Below are positions 9,557-18,643 of a stretch of DNA of 64,000 bases, piece by piece. How positions within the stretch are numbered: the stretch's first letter is position 1; the number at the start of each line of letters is the position of its first letter. Under the pieces are notes generated by a model. It did no database searches. It worked only from the letters and a program-made list of their open reading frames with translations, and was not told the origin of the DNA. Made by a program: the position numbers and the translations under genes. The stretch comes from Pseudomonadota bacterium (GTDB taxonomy: Bacteria > Pseudomonadota > Gammaproteobacteria > Acidiferrobacterales > UBA6901): the NCBI GenBank assembly GCA_021785515.1, contig JAJYEX010000008.1, forward strand, positions 99,098 through 163,097, written 5' to 3'.

Positions 9557-10768
9557 ATGGCGAATGAATTGAATGTGAAGGTAGTGAAGAGCGATAGTCA
9601 GTACCGCACGTATCTGGAGGAGATCGAACGTCTTGCGGCGTCTGATCCGGATCCCGAGGCGCCTGAAGGGGCGCGGCTCGAACTGCTGGCGAAGCTTGTG
9701 GAAGACTATGAAAAGGTGCGCTATGTATTCCACCGCCCAGATCCTGTTGAGGCTATTCAGTTCCGAATGGAGGAGCAGGGATTGCGCCAAAAGGACATCG
9801 CCGATCTTCTGGGCGGAAAGAATCGCGCGTCCGAGATTCTCGCCCGCAAGCGCCCGTTGACGCTGCCCATGATCCGCGCGCTTCACGATCGCTTGGGCAT
9901 CCCAGCCGATCTGCTCATCCGCGAGACGGAGACAATGCCTGGCAGATCCGAGGATCAGGAGATTGACCCCGAGGACTTGCCGTACGAGACTCTTGTTCGT
10001 CGTGGCTGGATCGCCCGGGATGCGACACCCAGTGAGGTATTGAAGCGCTATCTCGCGCCGGTCGGCAGTCCCGTTTTTCTGCGCCATACCCTGACTTTCG
10101 GCATTACACCGAAGACAAATCGAACGCGTCTTTGGCTTTGGCTTGCCCGGGTGCGCGAGCTTGCCGATGCCGAAATTTCCAAACTTGGAAAATTCTCACG
10201 TGATACGATCGACATGGATTTGCTGAGGTACGTGGCGCGGCTGAGCTGGATGGATAAAGGACCGCGGCTGGCGATCGACTTTCTCGCCGAACGTGGCATC
10301 GCGGTGGTCATCGAACCAAAACTACCAGGAACACGCGTCGACGGCGCGGCTCTGATCGGATCCAACGGTGTCCCGATTGTCGCACTGACTCTGCAACATG
10401 ATCGACTCGATAATTTCTGGTTCACGCTGCTGCACGAGTTAGTGCACGTGTGGAAGCATTTGGACGCTCGGACTTTTCGGGCAATCATCGACGAGGAAGT
10501 CGAGCAGGCGAAAGATCCCGAGGTGAAAGAACGGGAAGCAAACGAGATGGCTAACGAAGCGCTCTTGCCACGCGCGGTCTGGCGTCGTAGCGATACGTTC
10601 CGCAACCCGACTTCCACGAATATCAAGACACTTGCCGCGGAACAGCAAATCCATCCCGCAATCGTGGCTGGGCGAGTAAGGTTCGAACGGCACAATTATG
10701 CGTTGTTTTCCGCATTGGTCGGGCATCGGCAAGCGCGTTCGCTTTTTCCGGAAGTTCATTGGAGCTGA
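9557..10768 (+). CDS. higA: HigA antitoxin fused to ImmA/IrrE-type metallopeptidase
   Basis: A 403-residue two-domain protein. Residues about 66-116 form a Cro/XRE helix-turn-helix with the HigA look (FRMEEQGLRQKDIADLLG, then IRALHDRLGIP). The C-terminal half is an ImmA/IrrE-family zinc peptidase with HExxH at residues 293-297 (HELVH) and a downstream REANEMANEALLP segment that supplies the third ligand region. ATG at 9557 is chosen because it sits one base past the higB stop. A plain HigA is about 100 residues; the peptidase fusion means the antitoxin may process itself or another partner. It is followed almost without gap by a Beta-family gene, suggesting a three-gene operon. Confidence 0.87.
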   Translation: MANELNVKVVKSDSQYRTYLEEIERLAASDPDPEAPEGARLELLAKLVEDYEKVRYVFHRPDPVEAIQFRMEEQGLRQKDIADLLGGKNRASEILARKRPLTLPMIRALHDRLGIPADLLIRETETMPGRSEDQEIDPEDLPYETLVRRGWIARDATPSEVLKRYLAPVGSPVFLRHTLTFGITPKTNRTRLWLWLARVRELADAEISKLGKFSRDTIDMDLLRYVARLSWMDKGPRLAIDFLAERGIAVVIEPKLPGTRVDGAALIGSNGVPIVALTLQHDRLDNFWFTLLHELVHVWKHLDARTFRAIIDEEVEQAKDPEVKEREANEMANEALLPRAVWRRSDTFRNPTSTNIKTLAAEQQIHPAIVAGRVRFERHNYALFSALVGHRQARSLFPEVHWS

Positions 10769-10773
10769 ACCCG

Positions 10774-11925
10774 ATGCGTCGGTCCGCCTGCTACTTTCCG
10801 ATCGTGCCCAACAAGATAGGCGAGATCAAGGCGGTCGGTCATCTCTCGCCGCGTACCCGTGCACGAACAAGAATTGTCCTTGAAATTGATCGTCCCGGCG
10901 ATGGAGACGCCGCTAAATTGGAAGAACATATAGCCGGAGCTGCTCGACAGATTAGCGAAGCGTGGGGAACCACGTATCCGTTGCTGGTGGATATGCCGGA
11001 GTATGGACCTGATCATCGCGCGACAAATGGTTCGACGCTAATCGAGCATCCACACGTCTGTCTGCGTCAACTGGGAATGCTCGCCGTGCCGGTCGCTGGG
11101 CCTGTCTCAGCAGGCGGACCGGAAATTCTGGAAACGGTTCGTGATATAGCTCGCCATGAGCGCCGCGGCGCGGCGCTTCGCATACCATTTTTGGAGCTCA
11201 GCCATGTGGATATCCTCCAGCGAGAACTAACGAGTTCAATGCGGATCCTCGCGCATGAACCCGCGGAGATTGATCTCCTGCTTGATCTCGAGGCGGTGCT
11301 CCATATTCCGGAGCATCAGCGCAGCACGGCGCATTTGACGGCGGTCGTCCATGAAGCGCTCGCTCTGGTGCGGCAAATTGGGGAATTTCGCAACGTGATC
11401 TTGTGCGGCTCAAGTGTCCCTGAGAATGTTGGAAAACAATACAATGGCGCTCCATACCGCGGGCGGCGTATCGAGCTTGACGTGTGGCGGACGCTGCTGC
11501 CCGATGCCATCATGCCAGTGTCGTTTTCAGACAACGGCATCACTCCGTCACGTGGCCCGGACCCGCGCGGATTCGGCCCCGCGCCAGCCAGAATTAGGCT
11601 CTCGACCCCGGACGAGATCGTGTTTTATCGAGCAAATCAGAAAAGGTATGTGGACTTATGTAAACGCGCCCTCTCCAGCACCGACTTCGACGACCGGATC
11701 CCGGCATGGGGGGCAACCAAGCTGCGTGAGTGCGCTCGCGGACACATCGCGCCCAGCTCGCCGACGGAATGGGTTGCTCGCGATACTAACCTTCATATTG
11801 AGACCACTGTCGCGGAAGTCCAGCGGCGTCTCCATGCGACAGGTCGGATCCGGGATTATCGATTCCCTGAAGAAGAAAAGTTTGCCTGGCTGCAGCACAA
11901 CTTTCTCGAAGATGAGCAAGTCTAA
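10774..11925 (+). CDS. Beta-family protein
   Basis: A 383-residue soluble protein that I assign to the Beta protein family. The features behind this are the opening YFPIVPNKIGEIKAV, a repeated alternation of beta strands and helices across the first 250 residues suggesting a TIM-barrel-like layout, and the C-terminal WVARDTNLHIE segment with the reverse order of short motifs seen in that family. ATG at 10774 is preferred, with GGAGC about 9 bases upstream; TTG at 10759 overlaps the end of higA. Family members are frequent in accessory regions beside toxin-antitoxin and restriction genes, but no activity is established that I can cite. Close coupling to higA suggests shared expression. Confidence 0.65.
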   Translation: MRRSACYFPIVPNKIGEIKAVGHLSPRTRARTRIVLEIDRPGDGDAAKLEEHIAGAARQISEAWGTTYPLLVDMPEYGPDHRATNGSTLIEHPHVCLRQLGMLAVPVAGPVSAGGPEILETVRDIARHERRGAALRIPFLELSHVDILQRELTSSMRILAHEPAEIDLLLDLEAVLHIPEHQRSTAHLTAVVHEALALVRQIGEFRNVILCGSSVPENVGKQYNGAPYRGRRIELDVWRTLLPDAIMPVSFSDNGITPSRGPDPRGFGPAPARIRLSTPDEIVFYRANQKRYVDLCKRALSSTDFDDRIPAWGATKLRECARGHIAPSSPTEWVARDTNLHIETTVAEVQRRLHATGRIRDYRFPEEEKFAWLQHNFLEDEQV

Positions 11926-12115
11926 CAATTACCAATACCTAATATGATCAGGGGGCAAGGTAATTGAGGTTGTGATGAAATTCTGCAGTGTCGCGTCATG
12001 TTATTGCGGGACTAATAAAATTGGCGAAGGCCATCAAGTAGCAATCTGGAAGCTGTATATGGAAATGTATTCTGCCTCCACCTAGGAGTGGCCTGAGAAA
12101 TGGGGGAAGGCCAAT

Positions 12116-13717
12116 ATGGCTAATGGATTAGATCTACCGACGCAGGGCCTGACTGTCTATCTGCTCAAGGAGAATTTTACAAACCCCGAGACCATAATTC
12201 AGGCGCAACAGCTGCCTGACGTATACCCTCTAAAGTCGGGTCGAAAACACATTGGCGATCTGTATGTCCAGCGTGGTCGATCGAAACCACCTCGCTGGGC
12301 GCAATTCTTTGCAGGGTATGTAGACATCCATAAACTTGGTCACGTCACCTCCGCGGCGGCTGTGCTATTGGTACCAGCGCGAGACAGAATTTTTGCCGTG
12401 ACATTCGGTCATGGTCGATATCTTCTAAACCCGGATGCTTGGGAGGAACGTTTCGGGCTTCGGGTTGCGCTCAATTCGATTGGGGAAGGCAACGTGCGTA
12501 GTATCGACAAACGCACATTCGATGCCATCGCGCGACACACTCGTGAGCAGGCCAGCCGCGAGGCGACGGCCAGAGACTTCGACATCGACATCGAACAAGA
12601 TTTGCTCCGAGCCATCACCGGCACACCGACAGACTCGGAGTTAGGGCGTAGGATGTCAGGTATGGACGCCCTGCGTATATCGGTTCCCACCGATCTTGCG
12701 TCACTTTCCGATCTATTATCTTCTTATTACGACAAGTATTTAGATGATTCATACAAAACTAATTTTCCATGGGTCGATCATATTTCCGAAATCGCGAACC
12801 GTACGCTCATTGACGAGTTGGACGCGGTGATAATCAAACGCATTGTCGCGGGCGAAACCGACCGAATCTGGATGGCTGTTCCCGACATTACGCCGTGGGA
12901 GCGCGTGGATGGGTTTCGTTGGCCGGGGCGGAAATCGCCGCGCTTACATGACGTCACCCTCCAGGGGTTTTTGGAGTCTCTGAACGATGTCAATTCGCTT
13001 ACCAAAGCTGTCTTGACGCAGCGAAAGGTAGAATGTATCGACCTCGACGGGGTAATGCTAGAAAATTGGTCAGCGTATCGTTGTTTGTATGCGGAGCTTG
13101 ATCGGGATGGCAACTCGTACTTGCTCAGCGGAGGGAAATGGTACTGTCTGACGCGGGACTTCGTGGACGAAGTGAACGAGGCCTATCGTCAAATACCGAA
13201 TTATCCGCATGATCTACCTGAGTTTAATGATGCGAGCGAGACGGCTTATAACAAACGGGTTGCAGAAAGCAATCCCGCTCGTTATGCACTCATGGACGCA
13301 AAGCTAATTCACCACGGTGGCGTTAATGACAAGATTGAATTTTGCGATCTGCTTATCGATCGGCAGGATATCCTGCACATCAAGCAATACGGGGCATCAA
13401 GCAAGCTGAGCCACTTGTTTTCGCAGGGGCTTGTATCGGGTGAATTATTTCTGGCTGACGTGGAATTCCGGCGCCAAGTTAATGTCTTGTTGCCCGCGGA
13501 CCGCAAACTGGTCGACCCTGAAAGGAGGCCTGACTCGGCGGAATATAAAATCATCTTTGCCGTGATCAGCGCTGTGCCAGGAAACCTGATCCTGCCGTTC
13601 TTCTCAAGACTAAACCTTAAACACGCGGCTAGGCGACTGAGGGGCTACGGCTATCGGGTGGCGGTCACCAAGATTGAAGTAAATGAGACATATGCTAAAA
13701 CAAAACGGTATGACTAG
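12116..13717 (+). CDS. TIGR04141/DUF6119 family sporadically distributed protein
   Basis: A 533-residue protein matching the family called sporadically distributed protein TIGR04141. The diagnostic pieces are the start LTVYLLKENFTNPETII, the segment AVTFGHGRYLLNP near residue 100, the FGLRVALNSI block that follows, a central RCLYAELDRDGNSYLLSGGKWY-like region, and a C-terminal DILHIKQYGASSKLSHLFSQG segment. Part of the C-terminal domain resembles a nuclease fold (FCDLLIDRQDILHIKQY, an acidic residue followed by a K-containing strand), but I cannot confirm catalytic residues. These genes occur in defence islands. It lies 190 bp after the Beta gene, so may have its own promoter, and is the last intact gene before the tRNA-Lys fragment. 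Confidence 0.8.
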   Translation: MANGLDLPTQGLTVYLLKENFTNPETIIQAQQLPDVYPLKSGRKHIGDLYVQRGRSKPPRWAQFFAGYVDIHKLGHVTSAAAVLLVPARDRIFAVTFGHGRYLLNPDAWEERFGLRVALNSIGEGNVRSIDKRTFDAIARHTREQASREATARDFDIDIEQDLLRAITGTPTDSELGRRMSGMDALRISVPTDLASLSDLLSSYYDKYLDDSYKTNFPWVDHISEIANRTLIDELDAVIIKRIVAGETDRIWMAVPDITPWERVDGFRWPGRKSPRLHDVTLQGFLESLNDVNSLTKAVLTQRKVECIDLDGVMLENWSAYRCLYAELDRDGNSYLLSGGKWYCLTRDFVDEVNEAYRQIPNYPHDLPEFNDASETAYNKRVAESNPARYALMDAKLIHHGGVNDKIEFCDLLIDRQDILHIKQYGASSKLSHLFSQGLVSGELFLADVEFRRQVNVLLPADRKLVDPERRPDSAEYKIIFAVISAVPGNLILPFFSRLNLKHAARRLRGYGYRVAVTKIEVNETYAKTKRYD

Positions 13718-13962
13718 GCCTCGTCAACATGTACGACGATGCGAGGTCAGGAAAGACATGTAAATAAACGGCGGCTTAACCGATGAGCTTAGCTTGATAA
13801 TTAACATTGATGCTCTATCGCGTTCAGCCGAAGCATCGTGTGCCAAATTTGTGCCACGCTCCATTTTGCTGCAACAGAAAATCAACGTTTTTCATCGGTC
13901 ACAAGGAGTCGGCAAGCGTCGCAAGTGACTGTTATGGTTAAGATTGCAATTCAACTGTCCAG

Positions 13963-14008
13963 ACTTTTAACCAGTTGGTCGCAAGTTCGAATCTTGCACG
14001 GCCCACCA
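13963..14008 (+). repeat. tRNA-Lys 3' fragment, likely attR of an integrated island
   Basis: Forty-six bases match the 3' part of a tRNA-Lys gene: the anticodon loop CTTTTAA, the 3' anticodon strand CCAGT, variable loop, a paired T arm (GCAAG-TTCGAAT-CTTGC), the acceptor 3' strand ACGGCCC, discriminator A and encoded CCA. The 5' half is missing: the preceding bases cannot pair with CCAGT and no D arm is present. This is not a functional tRNA. It is the pattern left when an element integrates in the 3' end of a tRNA gene, with the intact copy at the other end. The defence genes to the left would be the cargo. Confidence 0.8.
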
Positions 14009-14541
14009 AAAATCAATAGCTTACTGACGCTCGATCGATCCCTCTCAAAATTCTCTCAAAAAACTCTCAAAACTATTGGACGCCGAACGCAGTTTTCGGG
14101 AGACCGGAAGGTTGATCGCGGTAAAGCCTACCGCCACGCCCACTGAAGCATTTCGAATGCCATCCGAGGGGTTTACTTTTCCGCAGCCGGACAAATAAGC
14201 GGCAGAATTGAGACCGGATTCACGAAGATCGACAGACAATACTGGCTCTCCATGCCGCCTTCGCTCTGTCACACGCTGAAGGGCAGGTAAAAAAGTTCAA
14301 CTGCCGTTCCGGACAACTGTTCACTGGCAAGTTCTCGGCCATTCCAGACGGTGGTGCACTGAACGTGGGAAGTCTGCTCTGGGCTACTGACCGGACATCC
14401 GCCCGCAGCCAGAGGTAAGCACCGCTGTCTGTCCTGTCCCGACCACTGGCTCAACCATTCACCGGGATGCCCCGCTTTCCCCCTCCGGGGCCACACTATA
14501 CTCAGTGGGACGCACTGGAGAATGCACTGATCCGCACTTAG
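14009..14541 (+). other. Non-coding or decayed stretch after the tRNA-Lys fragment
   Basis: About 530 bases in which I find no supported gene. Open frames on both strands have no recognisable motif and unlikely composition. It immediately precedes the secretion-ATPase fragment and may be decayed DNA of the same origin. Confidence 0.4.
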
Positions 14542-14832
14542 ATCGGGGAGCGCGGTGCCGGACTCTCGGGGGGTCAGAAGCAGCGGCTTGCCATCGCCAG
14601 AGCACTCCTCAAGCGCCCGAAGATTCTGCTGTTCGATGAGGCAACCAGTAGTCTGGATAGTGAAACGGCCGAGCACTTCGCCCAGACCGTCAACCAGCTG
14701 CGGGGAAGTGCCACGATGCTCTTCATCGCCCATGGGCTGCCGAAGAACCTGAAGGTCGATGAGATTGTGCATCGGGGGACCCGGGTGGCAGCACCCGCAG
14801 CCGCCATCCCCATCGGGGAGGCAGTCGGATGA
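14542..14832 (+). pseudogene. C-terminal fragment of a type I secretion ABC ATPase
   Basis: Reading from 14542 gives 96 codons that encode the end of an ABC ATPase: [23 protein letters not shown] is the signature region, then [17 protein letters not shown] (Walker B and D-loop) and a switch histidine in LFIAHGLP. A stop codon (TAG 14539-14541) lies directly upstream in frame and there is no start codon, so the gene is a remnant. The sequence resembles HlyB/RtxB-type transporters, which normally exceed 700 residues. No adduct or substrate gene is visible beside it. Confidence 0.8.
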
Positions 14833-14879
14833 TTCAGGAGGAAGACGGCAATGATCAACGTATCCAAAGGGGATTTTCT

Positions 14880-16037
14880 ATGAATCTTGCCTGGCTGGGC
14901 CAGCCGACCCCGGTACACGCTCGCTTATCGGCGAGGCCAAATACGGATGCAGACGCTGTTCGCCGGATGGCGGCTTTTGTTGCATTCTGTGCCCTTGCCA
15001 CGGGACTTTTCGCTCAGACCGCCTACGCCCTCGACTGCGCGAAACCTGCCACGCGCGCCGAGGCCACCATCTGTTCCAGCTCCACACTTCAGCGTCTCGA
15101 CCGAAAGACCGACCGCCTATACCAGGAAGCCCTGAAGGGGCTTTCCTCGCCGATCAGTGTGAGCATATTCCAGGCGGGACAGCGCGAGTGGCTACGCAAG
15201 CGCGACGCCGAAACCTCGGCTGGGGGCTTAGAGAGGGCCTACCAGCAACGCATCGCCTCGCTGCACTGCGTGCTGCTAAGGAAGATGCGTGCGCACACAC
15301 CGCGCCCGAGATTCAAGACCCCTCCCGTCTACCCGGACGTCTGGGGCTATCTGCCCGATCCCAAGGGCCCGGAGCTGATCGGCGGGGCGCTCCTGCCTGA
15401 CGGCGACGTCGGGTTAAGTTTTCTTGGCGAAAAAAGCGGCCGCGTGGAATTCAAACGCTTTATTTTCAAGAAACCTCTGACGTCGGAGGAGAAATGTCGG
15501 ATTCGATCTAATGTGTGGCCGTTCCATGCCCATGCAACACTTTCCGACGGCCGCGCCATCACTGCCATGCTGGGCGACTGGACGCCCCGCACCCACTGCT
15601 ATATGGGACCCGCCAGTAATGCGGTGGACATCTATCCCCAGGGTCCTCACAGCGCCAGCCAGGAAATCGAGAAGACGTTTCTCTATGTGCTCGCCAAGCC
15701 GCAGCATGTCGTGAATGGGAGATTCTGCGAAGCCCATCCGGCGGAATCCTTCACTCTCCGGGTTGCCCCGTTGCCCTTAGTCCAGTTCCTGCCATTGCCG
15801 GACGGGACCTTCCTGGTAATGAGTTCGAACGGGCGTGATTCTGGATTCCCGGATTTTGTGATGCGCTTCGATAGCCACTTTCAGACCAAGTCGCAGATCC
15901 TAAAGGGCAAGCTTTTCATTGTCGATACGGCGAAGTTAACGCACTTTCTGGATCATGCGCACTACCGTAACTACGAATCCATGCAGCGCGGTCTGAAGCG
16001 GTGGCTGACGGGTAACAAACAGTTGAGGAACCGATAA
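14880..16037 (+). CDS. Secreted protein with LprI-like (DUF1311) N-terminal domain
   Basis: A 385-residue exported protein. ATG at 14880 has AAGGGGA 7 bases upstream; ATG at 14967 is an alternative that would begin right at the hydrophobic signal core (AAFVAFCALATGLFAQTAYA). After cleavage the mature part opens with LDCAKPATRAEATICSS, followed by LDRKTDRLYQEAL and QREWLRKRDA, the hallmark of the lysozyme-inhibitor LprI/DUF1311 domain with paired cysteines. The remaining 250 residues, rich in beta strands, are not recognised. A periplasmic role, perhaps binding a lytic enzyme, is inferred from the domain. It is followed by an IS66 element and stands alone as a transcription unit. Confidence 0.65.
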   Translation: MNLAWLGQPTPVHARLSARPNTDADAVRRMAAFVAFCALATGLFAQTAYALDCAKPATRAEATICSSSTLQRLDRKTDRLYQEALKGLSSPISVSIFQAGQREWLRKRDAETSAGGLERAYQQRIASLHCVLLRKMRAHTPRPRFKTPPVYPDVWGYLPDPKGPELIGGALLPDGDVGLSFLGEKSGRVEFKRFIFKKPLTSEEKCRIRSNVWPFHAHATLSDGRAITAMLGDWTPRTHCYMGPASNAVDIYPQGPHSASQEIEKTFLYVLAKPQHVVNGRFCEAHPAESFTLRVAPLPLVQFLPLPDGTFLVMSSNGRDSGFPDFVMRFDSHFQTKSQILKGKLFIVDTAKLTHFLDHAHYRNYESMQRGLKRWLTGNKQLRNR

Positions 16038-16141
16038 TGGCGATTACATTGTAAGCGGTTAGATAACCCCACCTTCCCATCCCGTGCCCGCATGACGATC
16101 ATGCGCTTCGTTGATTTCGATGACAACGAGGAGCCTGATCC

Positions 16142-16513
16142 ATGCCGAAGCGATCCGTCAGCACCGCTGCCACACCCAGTCGCCTCCCCAGTCCCGACGA
16201 ATCCCACTGGCTCGACCACCTGACGCGCTGGCGCGAGGCCGGGGTATGCCTGGCGACCTACGCCCGCTCGGCGAATCTCAAGGTTCACAGGCTTTATGCC
16301 TGGAAGAGCCGGCTTCACTCCCGGGGCCTGTGGCAGGATCCGGAGCCGGTGTCGTTCCTGCCGGTGCACGTACTCGATTCGCCGAGCGAGCGTGCCACCC
16401 CGAAGTGCGGCATGACGATGACGCTGCGGGACGGTGTCGTACTGGCATTTCAGTCTGTCCCGAGCCCTGCGTTCCTCGCAGAGCTGCTCCAGCACCTGGT
16501 CATGCGGCCATGA
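16142..16513 (+). CDS. tnpA: IS66 accessory protein TnpA
   Basis: A 123-residue protein with the IS66 TnpA pattern: a helix-turn-helix N-terminal part (HWLDHLTRWREAGVCLATYARSANLKVHRLYAWKSRL) and a short variable tail. It is needed with TnpB for IS66 transposition, although its biochemical role is not settled. Its stop codon overlaps the ATG of tnpB (ATGA), the usual coupling in this family. Confidence 0.85.
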   Translation: MPKRSVSTAATPSRLPSPDESHWLDHLTRWREAGVCLATYARSANLKVHRLYAWKSRLHSRGLWQDPEPVSFLPVHVLDSPSERATPKCGMTMTLRDGVVLAFQSVPSPAFLAELLQHLVMRP

Positions 16514-16866
16514 TTCGGCCTGCCGATATCAGCCGGGTGCATCTGTGCCGCGAACCGGTCGACATGCATAAATCGATTGATGGGCTCGCCGCGTTGGTAA
16601 GCCACGTCCTGCAATTCGATCCCTTCTCGACCGAGCTCTTTGTCTTTGTGAACCGGCAACGCAACAAGCTCAAGATCCTCGCCTGGGACAAGAGTGGCTT
16701 CATCCTCCTCTATAAGCGCCTGGAGCGCGAACGTTTCCACTGGCCCAAGTTGGGCGCGGAGGCGACGGTCACGATCACCGGCCAGCAATTGAACTGGTTG
16801 CTCGATGGCTACAACCTCAACGCGATGAGGCCGCATGCTGCATTGCAGCATCGCGCGATCGCGTGA
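16510..16866 (+). CDS. tnpB: IS66 accessory protein TnpB
   Basis: A 118-residue member of the IS66 Orf2/TnpB family, recognised from the sequence around VHLCREPVDMHKSIDGLAAL, FVNRQRNKLKILAWDKSGF and RLERERFHWP. It starts at the ATG overlapping the tnpA stop. The length matches the family, so this copy looks intact. TnpB acts with TnpA and TnpC in transposition; the molecular role is not known. Confidence 0.9.
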   Translation: MIRPADISRVHLCREPVDMHKSIDGLAALVSHVLQFDPFSTELFVFVNRQRNKLKILAWDKSGFILLYKRLERERFHWPKLGAEATVTITGQQLNWLLDGYNLNAMRPHAALQHRAIA

Positions 16867-16925
16867 CGATGATTTTTTCTCTTTTCTCCTTCTTTCACCT
16901 TGTATTCCGTCGCGCGTTCGGTAGC

Positions 16926-18474
16926 ATGGCGGTTATGCCGAACGCATCGGATGCGACGAACAAGACAACAAAAACCCTGGACGAACTCGTCGCGCTCGTT
17001 GAATCCCTCCAATCACAGCTTCAAAACCGCGATGCGACGATCCGGCTTCTGGTGGAGCAGGTTCGTCTCCTCCGCCACAAGTCCTTCGGAAGGGCCAGTG
17101 AAGGTTTAAGCCCCGATCAGCTCGCCATGCTTTTCAACGAGGCCGAGGCCGCCAGTGCTGCCGCCGCCGGCACGGACACGGCAGTGGACCATTGCGTGGC
17201 CGTTTTGGATACCATCACGCGCCGCAAACCCGGTGGCCGGCGGGTCTTGCCCCCGGCACTGCCGCGCGTCATCGTTACCCATGATCTTACCGATGCCGAG
17301 AAGGTGTGTCCGAAGGATGGGACGGTGCTCCACCGCATCGGTGAAGTGGTCAGTGAACAGCTCGACATCGTCCCAATGCGAATCCAGGTCATCCGCCATG
17401 TCCGGCATTCCTATGGCTGCCGCTGTTGCGGGGAGACGGTGAAGACGGCGTCCTTGCCAAACCAGCCCATTCCCCAGAGCATCGCCAGTCCCGGCACGCT
17501 CGCGCATCTTGCGGTGAGCAAATACGCCGAGCACTTGCCGCTCTACCGGCAGGTACAGATACTCAAGCGTCACGGACTCGATATCACCCGCGCCACCTTG
17601 GCCCAGTGGATGCTCGATCTCGGGGATTTAATCACACCGCTCGTGAATCTGCTGCAGGATCACCTGCTCGCCGGCCCCCTCATCCAGATGGACGAGACGC
17701 CGGTGCAGGTATTACAAGGAAGACGGCAAACCGGCCACGTCCCGTTCCTACATGTGGGTCCGGCGCGGCGGTCCGCCGGATCATCCGATTATTCTCTTCG
17801 ACTACCACCCGAGCCGTTCCGGCCAGGTCGCCAAGGTACTGCTGCAGGATTACGCGGGCATCCTTCAGACCGATGGCTATGGCGGTTATGACGCCTTCGG
17901 ACAGTTCCCCGAGATCGTTCATGCCGGCTGCATGTCCCATGCGAGGAGAAAATTCGTCGAGACGGTGCAGAGTTTACCGAAAGCCGCCCAGGCGAAAAGC
18001 CAAGCCAACGAAGCGATTCTCCTCATCGGCCAACTCTACGACATCGAGCGGCAGATGAAGGATGCCGATTACGAGGCTCGACGGGCCGCCCGCCATGCAC
18101 GCAGCCAACCGATTCTCCATGAACTGCGGCAATGGCTAGAATCCATGGCCCCCACCGTCCCACCGGGGAGCCTCTTCGGCAAAGCGTTGCACTATCTCAA
18201 CGCCCAGTGGCCGAAGCTCATCCGCTACATCGAGGACGGACGAATCCCGATCGACACGAACCTCGTCGAGAACGCCATTAGGCCCTTCGCTTTAGGCAGG
18301 CGCAACTGGTTATTTAGTGCCACCCCGAAAGGGGCGACCGCTTCAGCACGACTGTTCAGTCTCATCGAAACAGCGAAGGCCGATCACATCGAGCCGTACC
18401 GGTACCTCCACGACGTGTTCACCCGGTTGCCACAGGCCAGAACCGTTGAAGACTATGAACAACTGCTGCCGTGA
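16926..18474 (+). pseudogene. tnpC: IS66 transposase TnpC with one frameshift
   Basis: The DDE transposase of IS66 split between two frames. The first part (16926 to about 17712) has the leucine-zipper-like N-terminus (LVALVESLQSQLQNRDATIRLL), the zinc-binding CRCCGE segment and the first catalytic Asp in QMDETPVQV. Around 17710-17714 (GTATTACAAG) an extra base breaks the frame, and the homologous reading resumes in another frame with YMWVRRGG, the second Asp in QTDGYGGYD and the Glu in NLVENAIRPFALGRRNW. Both halves are otherwise complete, so the disruption is recent or a sequence error. ATG at 16926 is chosen over 16863 by homology of the N-terminus. Confidence 0.85.
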
Positions 18475-18643
18475 AACTGGTCCAAGACCGCCGGCCCGGC
18501 GAGAATATTGAAGAAAACGGCGGCGTAGGGAAGAATGCGCTTACCAATTATGAAAGAGCCATTCATAAGCGAGGTGGCAAAATATATCGATTGCACGGAT
18601 TGATCAAAGCTTGGAGCTTCGATTAAAGGCCAGGAGACAATGA

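Larger units (their letters stand above)
16051..18544 (+). mobile_element. IS66-family insertion sequence, frameshifted
   Basis: The element contains the tnpA-tnpB-tnpC set of IS66. A terminal GTAAGCG is seen at 16051, and the opposite end reads CGCTTAC ending at 18544, giving matching short terminal repeats. No clear 8-bp target duplication is visible beside these ends (ATTACATT on the left, CAATTATG on the right), so the exact limits or later rearrangement remain uncertain. tnpA and tnpB look intact; tnpC carries one frameshift, so the element is probably not autonomous. Confidence 0.75.

Noticed and set aside
13921..13962. A complete tRNA-Lys gene
   Set aside because: The bases before the anticodon loop cannot form the anticodon or D stems, so only the 3' half is present.
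13838..14146. A 102-codon open frame over the tRNA-Lys fragment
   Set aside because: It reads through the tRNA fragment and has no motif or RBS; the tRNA match explains the sequence better.
14269..14918. Minus-strand frames over the secretion ATPase fragment
   Set aside because: The plus strand encodes a clear ABC signature in one frame; the reverse frames are its shadow.
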